64,000 nt of DNA from Rhodococcus maanshanensis NBRC 100610 (GCF_001894865.1 NZ_BCXA01000015.1:1-64000), one strand, 5' to 3'; positions 37,970 to 46,911 are shown, counted from the stretch's first letter. Made by a program: numbers and translations. Notes: generated by a model from the letters alone, not told the origin.

Positions 37970-39136
37970 TCAGACCAGGTTGTCCTCGATCGGCAGGCCG
38001 AAGGCCCCGCGCCCGTAGAGGGCCAGCGCGCGCTCGGCATCGTTGGCCACGTGCACCCCACCCGCGTGCGCGTCCCGCCAGGCCCGCTCGATGGGATTGC
38101 CCCGATCGAGGGACTGACCGCCCGCGGTCTTGAAGAGGTGCTCGATGGCCTCCAGAGCCCGCTCGGTTGCGCGCACCTGGTCGCGACGGGCCCGCAGCCG
38201 CAACTGCATCGGGATCTCCTTGCCCGCGGCCGCCACCTCCAGCAGGGCGCGGACGTTGCGGTCCATCTGCAGGATCGCGGCATCGATCTCGGAGGAGGCC
38301 CTCGCGACGGTCACCTGCGCGAACGTGTCCTCGGCGAATCGTCCGCCGCCGAGGCTGAGCCGCACCCGGTCTCTCATCGAAGACAGGTAGTTCTCGTAGC
38401 AGCCCGCGACCACACCGATCACCGGCGCCGAGATCGCCGTGGTGAAGATCGTCGCGAACGGAATCCGGTACAGCGGAGCCGGGTTCACCTTCTGTCCCGG
38501 ACCGCGCAGGTTCGACACCTCGTAGTTGTTCATCACCCGGTACGAGGGGACGAATGCGCTGTCCACCACGATCTCGTGGCTACCGGTCCCCCGCAGGCCG
38601 ACGGCGTCCCAGACCTCCTCGATCCGGTAGTCGGTGCGCGGCACCAGGAGGGTGATGAAGTCCATCGGCTCGCCCTTGGCGCCGACCAGCAGACCCCCGA
38701 GCAACGCCCACTGCGCGTGATCACATCCGGAGGCGTATCGCCAGACGCCGGACAGTTCGTAGCCGCCCTCGACGGGGGTGAGGGTTCCTGTCGGCGCGTA
38801 GGACGAGCAGACCAGCACGCCCGGATCGCCGCCCCAGACCTCGGCCTGGGCCCTGTCGTCGAAGAGGGCGAGGTGCCAGGGGTGCACCCCGAGCACGGAG
38901 GCCACCCAACCGGTGGAGCCGCAGGCACCCGAGATCGCCCGGACCGCCTCGTAGAAGTGCACGGGGTCGGCCTCCGCCCCGCCGTACCGCTTGGGCTGGA
39001 GCATCCGGAACACGCCCGCATCGGCGAGCCCCCGGATCGTCTCGTCCGAGACCCGGCGTGCGTCCTCGGTGGCGCGCGCCCGTTCGGCGATGCCGGGCAG
39101 CAACTCGCGAACCGCCGCGAGAACCTCGTTGTCCAT
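37970..39136 (-). CDS. hsaA: Flavin-dependent monooxygenase, HsaA type (closest copy to HsaA)
   Basis: The 388-aa protein has the acyl-CoA-dehydrogenase-like fold of two-component flavin hydroxylases. HsaA adds the 4-hydroxyl to 3-HSA, giving the catechol that HsaC cleaves, using reduced flavin from a reductase. Motifs align with mycobacterial HsaA along the whole length: CGSTGWVASVLGVHPWHLALFD, SSYAPTGT, SGCDHAQW, VGLRGTGSHEIVV, RARRDQVRATERALEAIEHLF, and WRDAHAGGVHVANDAERA with GLPIEDNLV at the end. It is the best HsaA match of the three copies in the window. ATG 39136 is favoured over the extended start at 39241. It lies divergent from kshA, away from hsaC/hsaD. Confidence 0.85.
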   Translation of the reverse strand: MDNEVLAAVRELLPGIAERARATEDARRVSDETIRGLADAGVFRMLQPKRYGGAEADPVHFYEAVRAISGACGSTGWVASVLGVHPWHLALFDDRAQAEVWGGDPGVLVCSSYAPTGTLTPVEGGYELSGVWRYASGCDHAQWALLGGLLVGAKGEPMDFITLLVPRTDYRIEEVWDAVGLRGTGSHEIVVDSAFVPSYRVMNNYEVSNLRGPGQKVNPAPLYRIPFATIFTTAISAPVIGVVAGCYENYLSSMRDRVRLSLGGGRFAEDTFAQVTVARASSEIDAAILQMDRNVRALLEVAAAGKEIPMQLRLRARRDQVRATERALEAIEHLFKTAGGQSLDRGNPIERAWRDAHAGGVHVANDAERALALYGRGAFGLPIEDNLV

Positions 39137-39210
39137 CTGACCGATGCTATCCGTCTGAGCGCCGGCTGCCGAGGCCCTGGCCGGTCGGCAAAGTCCAATT
39201 CTGCTGGTCA

Positions 39211-39224
39211 GGCCGGTCCCGGCC
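39211..39224. promoter_or_regulatory. Palindrome in the hsaA/kshA divergent spacer
   Basis: GGCCGG-TC-CCGGCC is a perfect dyad in the ~195-nt divergent region, flanked by CTGGTCA and CAGTGAG. It is centred 81 nt upstream of hsaA and 114 nt upstream of kshA. GC-rich dyads arise easily by chance here, so this is a weak operator candidate. Confidence 0.25.
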
Positions 39225-39331
39225 AGTGAGACAGGGACCATTGCCCGCCACGGTGCTCGTTAGCGTCGGGGGCAGTGACCAGTAGGTCTCGCCGCACGCA
39301 GGCGGCCTCGCTCGAAGGGATGGGAAGAACC

Positions 39332-40495
39332 GTGACCACCACGCAGTCCGCAGACGATGAAGTTCGCGTGATCGACGCAGGCGCCGCACCGACCAGGTTC
39401 GCGCGCGGATGGCACTGCCTCGGCCTCGCGAAGGACTTCCGCGACGGCACGCCCCACGGCATCGAGGCCTTCGGCACCAAGCTGGTGGTGTTCGGCGACA
39501 GCGCGGGCAAACTCAACGTCCTCGACTCGTACTGCCGCCACATGGGCGGCGACCTCAGCCAGGGCAGCATCAAGGGTGACGCGGTGGCCTGCCCGTTCCA
39601 CGACTGGCGGTGGGGCGGCAACGGCAAGTGCACCGGAATCCCCTACGCCCGGAGGGTCCCCCCGCTCGCCCGCACCCGTTCCTGGACCACCCTCGAGCAG
39701 GACGGCCTGCTGTTCGTGTGGAACGACCCGGAGGGCAACCCGCCGCCCGCCGACGTCACGATCCCGCAGATGCGCAAGCCCGGCGAGGAGTGGACCGACT
39801 GGGTCTGGCACTCGATCGTCATCGACACCAACTGCCGCGAGATCGTGGACAACGTCGTGGACATGGCGCACTTCTTCTACGTGCACTTCTCCTTCCCCAC
39901 CCGGTTCAAGAACATCTTCGAGGGCCACACCGCGATCCAGTACTTCGAGGGCATCGCCCGCGAGGACATGCGGCCGCCGTCGAACGACCCGACCCGGCCG
40001 AAGCTGCTGGGCAGCGACTCGGTCGCCGCCTACCACGGCCCGTCCTTCATGATCGACGAGCTGATCTACCGATACGACACGTTCGATGTCGAGTCGATCC
40101 TGATCAACTGCCACTTCCCGATCTCCCCCGACAAGTTCGTGCTGATGTACGGCGTGATGGTCAAGAAGACCGACCAGCTGCCGGCCGGCGAGGCGGAGTC
40201 GATCGCGAGCGGGATGACCAAGTTCATCGCCACCGGATTCGAGCAGGACGTCGCGATCTGGAAATCCAAGAGCCGCATCAACAATCCGCTCCTGTGCGAC
40301 GAGGACGGCCCGGTCTACCAGCTACGCCGCTGGTACGAGCAGTTCTACGTCGACGTCGCCGACGTCACACCGGAGATGGTGGACCGCTTCGAGTTCGAGA
40401 TGGACACCACCAAGCCGGTCGAGGCGTGGCGCAGGGAAGTGGACGCCAACATCGCGGCCAAGAAGGCCGCCGAGGCCCAGAACCAGCCGGTCTAG
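39332..40495 (+). CDS. kshA: 3-ketosteroid 9alpha-hydroxylase, oxygenase subunit KshA
   Basis: This 387-aa Rieske non-heme iron oxygenase 9alpha-hydroxylates 3-ketosteroids such as ADD, which makes ring B open spontaneously. The Rieske cluster ligands are Cys68 and His70 (CRHMGGD) and Cys87 and His90 (CPFHDW). The mononuclear iron His ligands are His180 and His185 in DMAHFFYVHF. EDGPVYQLRRWYEQFYVDVADV near the end is very like mycobacterial KshA (386 aa). I chose GTG 39332 because it gives the same length and N-terminus as known KshA; GTG 39275 and ATG 39320 are also in frame. The reductase KshB is not in the window. A 75-aa protein follows after 2 nt. Confidence 0.93.
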   Translation: MTTTQSADDEVRVIDAGAAPTRFARGWHCLGLAKDFRDGTPHGIEAFGTKLVVFGDSAGKLNVLDSYCRHMGGDLSQGSIKGDAVACPFHDWRWGGNGKCTGIPYARRVPPLARTRSWTTLEQDGLLFVWNDPEGNPPPADVTIPQMRKPGEEWTDWVWHSIVIDTNCREIVDNVVDMAHFFYVHFSFPTRFKNIFEGHTAIQYFEGIAREDMRPPSNDPTRPKLLGSDSVAAYHGPSFMIDELIYRYDTFDVESILINCHFPISPDKFVLMYGVMVKKTDQLPAGEAESIASGMTKFIATGFEQDVAIWKSKSRINNPLLCDEDGPVYQLRRWYEQFYVDVADVTPEMVDRFEFEMDTTKPVEAWRREVDANIAAKKAAEAQNQPV

Positions 40496-40497
40496 CC

Positions 40498-40725
40498 ATG
40501 CAGCCGTTGGCATGCGACCGATGCGGCAACCGGGTCCTCGTCGAGAAGACCAGCTGGCAACACACCGCCATCCAATGGACGTCGGAGTCCGAGTCCTCCT
40601 GCGCCGAGTTCCGCGACGGGAAACCCTCCCGGGCCCGTACGGTTCGGGTCCAGGTCTGCGAGGCGCTGCAGGGATCGATCGACCGGGCCGTACTCGACGG
40701 GCGACTCGACGTCGCCGAGAACTGA
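40498..40725 (+). CDS. 75-aa conserved-looking protein with CxxC motif, downstream of kshA
   Basis: ATG 40498 follows the kshA stop by 2 nt and the ORF ends 18 nt before the next SDR gene, so it sits inside the operon. The 75-aa product has CDRCGN near its N-terminus and two more Cys (SSCAEF and VQVCEAL), enough for a small zinc or iron-sulfur site. The segment EKTSWQHTAIQWTSE is rich in Trp. I do not recognise the family. Position suggests an accessory to the KshA reaction, for example a redox partner or assembly helper, but this is inference. Coding is supported by tight packing between two real genes and codon use like its neighbours. Confidence 0.75.
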   Translation: MQPLACDRCGNRVLVEKTSWQHTAIQWTSESESSCAEFRDGKPSRARTVRVQVCEALQGSIDRAVLDGRLDVAEN

Positions 40726-40743
40726 ACCCCCTCAAGGAGAACC

Positions 40744-41535
40744 ATGATCGACAAGTCCCAGTACGGCCCGTGGGCGGTGATCGCGGGCGGTTCCGAGGGT
40801 GTCGGCTCCGCGTTCGCACACGAACTCGCCGCCGCCGGTATCCACCTCGTCCTGATCGCGCGCAAGCCCGGTCCGCTCGAGGAGACAGCGGACAAGGTGC
40901 GTGCTGTCGGTGTGCAGGTGCGCACGCTGTCGCTGGACCTGCTCGTACCGGATGCACTCGACCGGATCCGCGCGGTCACCGACGACCTCGAGGTCGGGCT
41001 GCTGATCTTCAACGCGGGGGCCAACTCGTACGGGCACGAATTCGTCGAGAGCGACCTGCAGAAGGTGCAGGGCGTCATCGACCTGAACGTGACCTCGCAG
41101 CTGCAGCTCACACACCACTTCGGCGCCAAGATGAAGGCCCGCGGCAGGGGCGGCATCGTGCTGCTGGGCTCGATGTCCGGATACCTGGGCGCCGAGCAGC
41201 AGAGCATCTACTCCGCGGCCAAGGCGTTCAGCCGGGTGTTCGCCGAGGGATTGTGGTTGGAGCTCAAGCCTTTCGGCGTGAACGTGCTCGAACTCGTCCT
41301 CGGCGTCACCCGCACCCCCGCCATGGCAAGGGCCGGGCTGAACTTCGACATCCCCGGCATGCTGGTCGCCGAGCCAGAGGACGTGGCACGCGAGGGTCTC
41401 GAGCACCTCGCCGACGGCCCCGTCTGGGTGGCGGGCGGCAACTATCCGGCGGTCGTCAAGCGTGCCGGGTTCCCGCGCGACAAGATCGTCCAGGGCGCCG
41501 CCGACGGCATGCGCAAGCTCCTCGGACGCACCTAG
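40744..41535 (+). CDS. SDR-family oxidoreductase
   Basis: The 263-aa protein is a classical short-chain dehydrogenase. It has an NAD(P)-binding AGGSEGVGSAFA at residues ~14-25, LIARKPG after strand 2 (a basic residue favouring NADP), FNAGANSYG, catalytic Ser in LLGSMSG, and Tyr/Lys in SIYSAAKAFS. The sequence resembles 17beta- or 3-hydroxysteroid dehydrogenase-like SDRs, and it is the third gene of the kshA operon, so a steroid or steroid-derived alcohol is a fair guess. ATG 40744 has AAGGAG upstream. A GC-rich spacer of 69 nt separates its stop from the convergent VOC gene. Confidence 0.87.
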   Translation: MIDKSQYGPWAVIAGGSEGVGSAFAHELAAAGIHLVLIARKPGPLEETADKVRAVGVQVRTLSLDLLVPDALDRIRAVTDDLEVGLLIFNAGANSYGHEFVESDLQKVQGVIDLNVTSQLQLTHHFGAKMKARGRGGIVLLGSMSGYLGAEQQSIYSAAKAFSRVFAEGLWLELKPFGVNVLELVLGVTRTPAMARAGLNFDIPGMLVAEPEDVAREGLEHLADGPVWVAGGNYPAVVKRAGFPRDKIVQGAADGMRKLLGRT

Positions 41536-41604
41536 GTTCTCACCCGTCCGGCGCGGTGGCCGCACCCCGAGCCCGGGGTGCGGCCACCGCCGTATTCGCG
41601 GACC

Positions 41605-41991
41605 CTATCTGCCCGAACCGTATGGCCGGGTGATGATCTCGAGAAAGTGCCCGGCCGGGTCGAGGAAGTAGGTCCCGCGACCCCCGTCGTTCCTGTTGAT
41701 GCCCGTCGCCGATTGCCGGGGATCGGCCCAGTGCTCCATGCCGCCCTCGAGGATTCGACCGTAGATGCTGTCGAAGTCCTCCTCCGAGACCAGGAACGCG
41801 TAGTGCTGCGGGGTCACGTCGAGGTGGGGCGGCGGTTCGGCGAAGTCCAGGGTGACTCCGTTGTCGAGCTGGACGGCGAGGAAGAAGCCGGCCGGAACCG
41901 GATCCGGGAGGCCGAACAGCGTGGTGAAGAAGTACGCCGAGAGCTGCTTGTCTTTCGCGGCGACGATGGTGTGGTTGAACGAGATGGTCAA
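41605..41991 (-). CDS. VOC-family (glyoxalase/dioxygenase-fold) protein
   Basis: This ~128-aa protein forms one vicinal-oxygen-chelate module: FNHTIVAAKDKQLSAYFFTTLFGL at the start, VQLDNGVTLDFAEPP and HYAFLVSEEDFDSIYGRI in the middle, and GRGTYFLDPAGHFLEIITRPYG at the end. His, Glu and other metal-ligand candidates are present. I chose TTG 41991 (AAGGGG at the right spacing) rather than the ATG at 42039, since family members start near MTISFNHT. The function is unknown; the neighbours suggest a small ring-fission or isomerase activity in the steroid unit. It is the last gene of the - strand hsaD-to-VOC series. Confidence 0.8.
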   Translation of the reverse strand: MTISFNHTIVAAKDKQLSAYFFTTLFGLPDPVPAGFFLAVQLDNGVTLDFAEPPPHLDVTPQHYAFLVSEEDFDSIYGRILEGGMEHWADPRQSATGINRNDGGRGTYFLDPAGHFLEIITRPYGSGR

Positions 41992-42185
41992 GGAAACCCC
42001 TTGGGATTCGACGCCTCCATGCCTGACGCAGTCCGTCATCGACACGCGACGCTGTATCCAGGAATACCTCGGCCGCGGCGCGCGCGCAAGTCCCCCGCCG
42101 CTGCCGCACCGAGGTGTTGCCGCTCGACCAAGGCGAGAGTTGCTCCGGTGTAGCCGTTTTCCGCGATCCCGGCGACCTGGAGTTC

Positions 42186-42917
42186 TCAGCGGTAGTCGGG
42201 GTTCGCGAAGTCCGGCCTGCAGCCGGCGTCCCACTCGGACCGCTGGTTCCCGTAGGCGGGGAACCCGCCCGCCTCCTTCAACATCGCCGCCGCATGCATC
42301 AGGTTGTAGGTCATGAAGGTGGTGTTGCGGTTGGTGAAGTCGTTCTCCGGCCCGCCCGACCCCTCGTCCAGGTAGGACGGTCCCGGACCCGCCTCGCCGA
42401 TCCAGCCGGCGTCGGCCTGCGGCGGGATCACATATCCCAGGTGCTGGAGGCTGTAGAGGATGTTCATCGCGCAGTGCTTGACGCCGTCCTCGTTCCCGGT
42501 GAGCAGGCAGCCACCGACCCGCCCATAGAAGGCGTACTGCCCCCGGTCGTTGAGGATCGACGAACAGCCGTACAGACGCTCGATGACCTTCTTCATCACC
42601 GAACTGTTGTCGCCGAGCCAGATCGGGCCCGCCAGCACCAGGATGTCGGCGGCGATGATCCGCCCGTACAGCTGCGGCCACTCGTCGCTCGGCCAGCCGT
42701 GTTCGGTCATGTCGGGGTACACGCCGGTGGCGATGTCGTGATCGACCGCGCGGATCTCGTCGACCGCGACACCAGCGTCACGCATCAGCCCGACGCTGCG
42801 GTCGATCAGCCCCTGCGTGTTGCTGACCTCCGGCGACCGTTTCAGCGTGCAGTTGACGAAGGCGGCCAGCAGGCCGTCGAACCTGGGCGCCGTGCCCAGT
42901 GACGATGGAATTGTCAT
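42186..42917 (-). CDS. Flavodoxin-fold NAD(P)H-dependent FMN reductase-like protein
   Basis: The 243-aa product has a flavodoxin/NADPH-quinone-reductase fold. LAAFVNCTLKRSPEVSNTQGL carries the phosphate loop, DILVLAGPIWLGDNSSVMKKVIERLYG the FMN-binding segment, and GRVGGCLLTGNEDGVKHCAMNI a second flavin loop. It could reduce FMN for the HsaA-type hydroxylases encoded next to it, since no HsaB-type reductase is visible in this window; that is inference from context. ATG 42917 has GAGGAG upstream. The next gene in the same direction starts about 195 nt further down, so this gene may end its own transcript. Confidence 0.82.
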   Translation of the reverse strand: MTIPSSLGTAPRFDGLLAAFVNCTLKRSPEVSNTQGLIDRSVGLMRDAGVAVDEIRAVDHDIATGVYPDMTEHGWPSDEWPQLYGRIIAADILVLAGPIWLGDNSSVMKKVIERLYGCSSILNDRGQYAFYGRVGGCLLTGNEDGVKHCAMNILYSLQHLGYVIPPQADAGWIGEAGPGPSYLDEGSGGPENDFTNRNTTFMTYNLMHAAAMLKEAGGFPAYGNQRSEWDAGCRPDFANPDYR

Positions 42918-42987
42918 CTCGGACTCCTCCGCGAGTGCCCCCGGCAGTCCACGATATGCGCCCGCCCGGCCCCCGGGGCGCCGAACG

Positions 42988-43908
42988 CTACGACTCGGGG
43001 GTGAACGCCGCGAGGGGCTCCGAACCGGACCAGTCGTGACCCCAGTAGCTGTCCGCGGTGATCTCCTCCGCGGTGAAGTGGCTCTCGTCCACCAGCATGC
43101 CCTCGGTGCCGAACTCGACGTCCCAGCCGCCGGGCGCGCGGACGTAGAACGAGACCATCTTGTCGTTGGTGTGCCTGCCGAGGGTGGACGAGATCGAGAA
43201 GCCGAGCTTGCCGACCCGGTCGAGCGCCTGGCCCACGGCGTCCAGGGTGTCGACCTCCATCATCAGGTGCACCATCCCTGGGGCCTCCGACGGCGGCGCC
43301 GGGCAGATCGCCAGGCTGTGGTGCCGCTGGTTGATGCCGAGGAACCGCACCCGCCGGGCGGGGCCGGGTGCGCCCGGTCCGCCGAGCCGGATCGCACCGC
43401 GGGGCAGGAAGCCGAGGACCTCGGTGTAGAAGTCGTAGGTCTCCTGGAAGTGCGGCGTCGGCAGCACCACGTGGCCGAGGCCCGCGGGCCCGGTCACGAA
43501 CCGGCCGCCGTGCGGGGTGACCACCGGGCTGTGGTCGAGCACCGGGCCGAAGAACACCTCGACGGTGGTGCCCGCGGGATCGACGAAGGTGATCGCGCGC
43601 TCCACGTCGCGGTGGTCCGCCTCCTCCTGGGACAGCTCGCGGACCGGGACGCCCGCCTTCTCCAGCTGATCGCGCACCGCCCGCAGCGCGAACTGGTCGC
43701 GTACCTCCCAGCCGACCGCGAGCACCCTGTCCACCTCGCCCGGCAGCACCTGTAGGCGTGACCGGCGCTCGTCGATCCGCAGGTACAGCCCGTCGCCGTC
43801 GGGGCCGGAGCCGACGGCCATGCCGAGGCCGTCGACCACGAGTTCACGCCAGCGATCGACGTCTCGCGACTGAACCTTGAGGTATCCGAGCGAACGGATG
43901 TCAGACAT
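42988..43908 (-). CDS. hsaC: Extradiol dioxygenase HsaC
   Basis: The 306-aa enzyme is a type I extradiol dioxygenase that cleaves the A-ring catechol 3,4-DHSA to 4,9-DSHA. Two VOC modules are visible. Metal ligands lie in GLGHVVLPTPH (His), MVHLMMEV (His) and WDVEFGTEG (Glu). Start IRSLGYLKVQSRDVDRWRE and C-terminal SSTLGRHTNDKMVSFYV, plus SYWGHDW, match mycobacterial HsaC (300 aa) closely. ATG 43908 has GGTGGAG directly upstream; an upstream TTG at 43920 is less likely. It is 32 nt downstream of an hsaA-type gene, giving a hydroxylase-dioxygenase pair in one operon. Confidence 0.93.
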   Translation of the reverse strand: MSDIRSLGYLKVQSRDVDRWRELVVDGLGMAVGSGPDGDGLYLRIDERRSRLQVLPGEVDRVLAVGWEVRDQFALRAVRDQLEKAGVPVRELSQEEADHRDVERAITFVDPAGTTVEVFFGPVLDHSPVVTPHGGRFVTGPAGLGHVVLPTPHFQETYDFYTEVLGFLPRGAIRLGGPGAPGPARRVRFLGINQRHHSLAICPAPPSEAPGMVHLMMEVDTLDAVGQALDRVGKLGFSISSTLGRHTNDKMVSFYVRAPGGWDVEFGTEGMLVDESHFTAEEITADSYWGHDWSGSEPLAAFTPES

Positions 43909-43940
43909 GTTCTCCACCAATCCCTTTGCTGTTACGTCGG

Positions 43941-45119
43941 TCAGATCATCGAACGGTGGATGCCCTGCGGCTCACCACCGAGCTGCGTTAGGGCCGACGA
44001 GTGGAAGATCGAGCCCGGCACGTGGATGGCGTGCGCGATGCCCGCGTGCGCGTCGCGGAAGAACCGCTGCATCGGGAACTTCCTGTGCAGGGCATTGCCG
44101 CCGGAGCGGGCGAAGATCTCGTCGACCGCGCGCACGGCACGCCATGCCGCGGCCGTCTGGGTCCGCCTGCCGATGGCTCGTGCCTCGAAGTCGACCTCCT
44201 TGCCCGCCTCGGTCATGTCCCAGAAGCGGTCGACGGTCTCGAGCAACGCCGCACGCGATGCCGCGATCTCGGCCGCCGCCTCACCGATGGCGTACAGCAC
44301 GTACGGATCGTCCTTGATCTTCTGCCCGGTGATCGCGGTCCGATCCTTCTGGGCCGCGATGTGACAGGCCAGCGCACCCTCCGCGATGCCGACCACCGCG
44401 GAGGTGATGCCAAGCGGGAACATGCACGAGAACGGCATGTTGTAGAGGGTCTCGGTTCGTCCCGATGCCTTGACCGCGGTGCCGTCCATGACATCCGAGG
44501 CGAGCAGGGTGCGGTAGCCGGGGATGAAGGCGTCCCGGACGATCACGTCCTTCGAGCCGGTCCCGCGCAGGCCGATGACGTCCCACGAGTCCTCGACGAT
44601 CTCGTAGTCGGACCGCGGCAGGATCACGTGCAGGGAGACCGGCGGCATCTGCGGCCTGCCGTCGGCGTCCCCGAGCATGGCGCCGAGGAACACCCACTGG
44701 CAGTGATCGGTGCCGGAGGAGAACGACCAGCGGCCGTTGAGGATGTAGCCGCCGTCGACCGGGGTGGCGACGCCCATCGGCGCGTAGGGCGAGGCGACCC
44801 AGGTGTCCTGGTCGGTTCCCCAGATCTCGTCCTGCACTCTGGGATCGGCGAAGGCGAGCTCCCAGGGGTGGACGCCGACGATGCCGGTGACCCAGCCCGT
44901 CGCGCCGTCCATCGCGGCGATGCTCATGACGGTTTCCGCGAACTCGCGGGGGTGCACCTCGAGGCCACCGTGCTGCTTCGGCTGCAGCATCCGGATCGCG
45001 CCGGACTCGCGCAGTCGCTTGGCGGCGGTATCCGACAGTCGCATGAGCTTGTCGCCCTCGGCGCCCTCCGCGCGGATCTCGTCGGCGTACTGCTCGATCC
45101 GTTCCTGAACCTGACCCAT
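43941..45119 (-). CDS. Flavin-dependent monooxygenase, HsaA family (copy in the hsaC operon)
   Basis: This 392-aa protein has the same fold as HsaA: GWVTGIVGVHPWELAFADPRVQ at residues ~75-95, SPYAPMGV, SGTDHCQWVFLG, VGLRGTGSKDVIV, ALACHIAAQ, and FFRDAHAGIAHAIH. It differs from HsaA in the C-terminal lid (GSIFHSSALTQLGGEPQGIH). A near-duplicate lies at 56,486-57,664 with the same length and roughly 90% identity by eye. It is followed by hsaC and preceded by the kstD-like gene. It probably hydroxylates a phenolic steroid intermediate with reduced flavin from a partner; whether it uses 3-HSA or a variant (for example a hydroxylated bile-acid product) is open. Confidence 0.87.
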   Translation of the reverse strand: MGQVQERIEQYADEIRAEGAEGDKLMRLSDTAAKRLRESGAIRMLQPKQHGGLEVHPREFAETVMSIAAMDGATGWVTGIVGVHPWELAFADPRVQDEIWGTDQDTWVASPYAPMGVATPVDGGYILNGRWSFSSGTDHCQWVFLGAMLGDADGRPQMPPVSLHVILPRSDYEIVEDSWDVIGLRGTGSKDVIVRDAFIPGYRTLLASDVMDGTAVKASGRTETLYNMPFSCMFPLGITSAVVGIAEGALACHIAAQKDRTAITGQKIKDDPYVLYAIGEAAAEIAASRAALLETVDRFWDMTEAGKEVDFEARAIGRRTQTAAAWRAVRAVDEIFARSGGNALHRKFPMQRFFRDAHAGIAHAIHVPGSIFHSSALTQLGGEPQGIHRSMI

Positions 45120-45183
45120 GGCTTCCTCGGCCCTCTCTGTGTGCCTGGCGGCGAGCCGCCTCCTGTAAGTGAACGTGGCAGCC

Positions 45184-46911
45184 TCAGGTCGAGGCGACGG
45201 GTGCGCTCTCGCTCAGTGAGAGCTCGTGTTCGGCGGCATACCGCGCGGCGAGGTACCCGAAGACCATCGATGGGCCGATGGTGGCGCCCGCGCCCGCGTA
45301 TTCGTTTCCCATCACCGAGGCGGTCGTGTTGCCGGTGGCGTAGAGGCCCTCGATCGCGCTTCCGTCGCCGCGCAGCACGCGACTGTTCTCATCACAGACG
45401 AGGCCGCCCTTGGTGCCGAGATCGCCCGCCTCGCAGCGGATCGCGTAGAACGGCCCCTTGACGATCTCGTCCATGTTGGGGTTCGCCATGGTGGGATCGC
45501 CGTAGTATCGGTCGTAGGCGCTGTCGCCGCGGCCGAAGTCCTCGTCCTTGCCGCCGCGGGCGAAGCCGTTGAACCGTTCGATGGTCGCGACGAGCGCACC
45601 GGCGGGGACGCCGATCGCGGCGGCCAGCTCGGGCAGCGTGTCCGCCTTGTGGACCACACCGGATTCGTAGAACCCTTGCGGAAAAGGCATGTTCGGCAGC
45701 ACCTGCGCGAACGGGTACCGGTTCTTCGCCTTGGTGTCCATGACGAACCAGGCCGGCACGTGACCGCCCTCGAGCTGGTCGTGCACGAAGTTCACGTACG
45801 GCGACGACTCGTTGGTGAAGCGTTCTCCCTGCGCATTGACGATCACCGACGGCGGGATACACCTCTCCGACACCAGCGGGATGACCGCACCCATCGGGTG
45901 GAACACCGACGGCATCCACCAGGCATCGTCCATGAGGTCGACGGCAGCGCCGAGCCCCTGACCGGCCCGGATGCCGTCGCCGGTGTTCTCCCTGGCCCCC
46001 GCGCTGACGTTCGCACGTCCGAGCTCGGGCAGGTACTGATCGCGCATCTGCTGGTTGTGGTCGAAGCCGCCGGTGGCCAGCAGCACACCGCGACCCGCGC
46101 GGATCCGGACGGTCTCACCCGCACGATCGGCGACCACGCCGACCACGACGCCGTCGGCGTCGGTCACCAACTCGGTCATCGAGGTGCGCAGCCAGAGCGG
46201 GACCCCGGCGTCCTTGAGCACCATCCGCAGGCGCGCCACCAGGGCGCGTCCACCGGTGGACATGTGTCGGCGCAGCACCATGTTCGACGCGACGCGCCAG
46301 GCGGCGACCATCGACGCCCTGCGGCCGGCCCAGGTGCGCTTGACCATCGCCAGGTCGTGGTAGTCCTTCGAGGTCACCCACAGGCCCAGCGGGCCCTTCA
46401 TGCTGTTCGGACGCTGGAACTGCTCGTCCTCCTTCAGCTTTCGGGTGTCGAAGGGCTTGCACTCGATGGTGCGCCCGAGCGCGCTGCCGCCGTCCTCCTC
46501 CGGGTGGTAGTCGGAGTAACCCTTCACCCAGTACAGCTTCATGTGCGGACTGCGGTCCAGCAGCTGCATCAGCTTCGGACCGGCGTCCACGTACGCGTCG
46601 ATCCGGGCCGCGGGCACCGTGCCCTTGGTGAGGGTGCGCAGGTATCGGCGGATGGCGTTCGGGTCGTCGCCCCCGTCCCTGCGGGTCAGTGTCGGGGCGT
46701 TCGGAATCCAGATGCCGCCGCCGGAGATCGCCGTCGAGCCGCCGAACTTCTTGCCCTTCTCGATGATCAGGGTGTCCAGCCCGAGGTCGGCCGCGGTGAT
46801 GCCTGCGCTCATGCCGCCGCCGCCGCTCCCGACGATCAGGAAGTCGACGGTGGCATCCCAATCCTGCTCGTCTCCGGAGTCGTGCTCGCGGATCGACCCT
46901 TCCCCGGTCAT
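45184..46911 (-). CDS. FAD-dependent 3-ketosteroid dehydrogenase, KstD-like
   Basis: The 575-aa flavoprotein belongs to the succinate dehydrogenase/fumarate reductase flavoprotein group to which KstD belongs. FAD binding is seen in FLIVGSGGGGMSAG at residues ~24-37 and STAISGGGIWIP; the second nucleotide region is LATGGFDHN. The C-terminal GNTTASVMGNEYAGAGATIGP with MVFGYLAARYA is the KstD signature that holds the catalytic Tyr. KstD adds a 1,2 double bond to 3-keto-4-ene steroids; the related 5alpha-4-dehydrogenases (TesI/Kst4D) look similar and cannot be ruled out. The ATG (46911) overlaps the hsaD stop by 4 nt (ATGA). Confidence 0.88.
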   Translation of the reverse strand: MTGEGSIREHDSGDEQDWDATVDFLIVGSGGGGMSAGITAADLGLDTLIIEKGKKFGGSTAISGGGIWIPNAPTLTRRDGGDDPNAIRRYLRTLTKGTVPAARIDAYVDAGPKLMQLLDRSPHMKLYWVKGYSDYHPEEDGGSALGRTIECKPFDTRKLKEDEQFQRPNSMKGPLGLWVTSKDYHDLAMVKRTWAGRRASMVAAWRVASNMVLRRHMSTGGRALVARLRMVLKDAGVPLWLRTSMTELVTDADGVVVGVVADRAGETVRIRAGRGVLLATGGFDHNQQMRDQYLPELGRANVSAGARENTGDGIRAGQGLGAAVDLMDDAWWMPSVFHPMGAVIPLVSERCIPPSVIVNAQGERFTNESSPYVNFVHDQLEGGHVPAWFVMDTKAKNRYPFAQVLPNMPFPQGFYESGVVHKADTLPELAAAIGVPAGALVATIERFNGFARGGKDEDFGRGDSAYDRYYGDPTMANPNMDEIVKGPFYAIRCEAGDLGTKGGLVCDENSRVLRGDGSAIEGLYATGNTTASVMGNEYAGAGATIGPSMVFGYLAARYAAEHELSLSESAPVAST

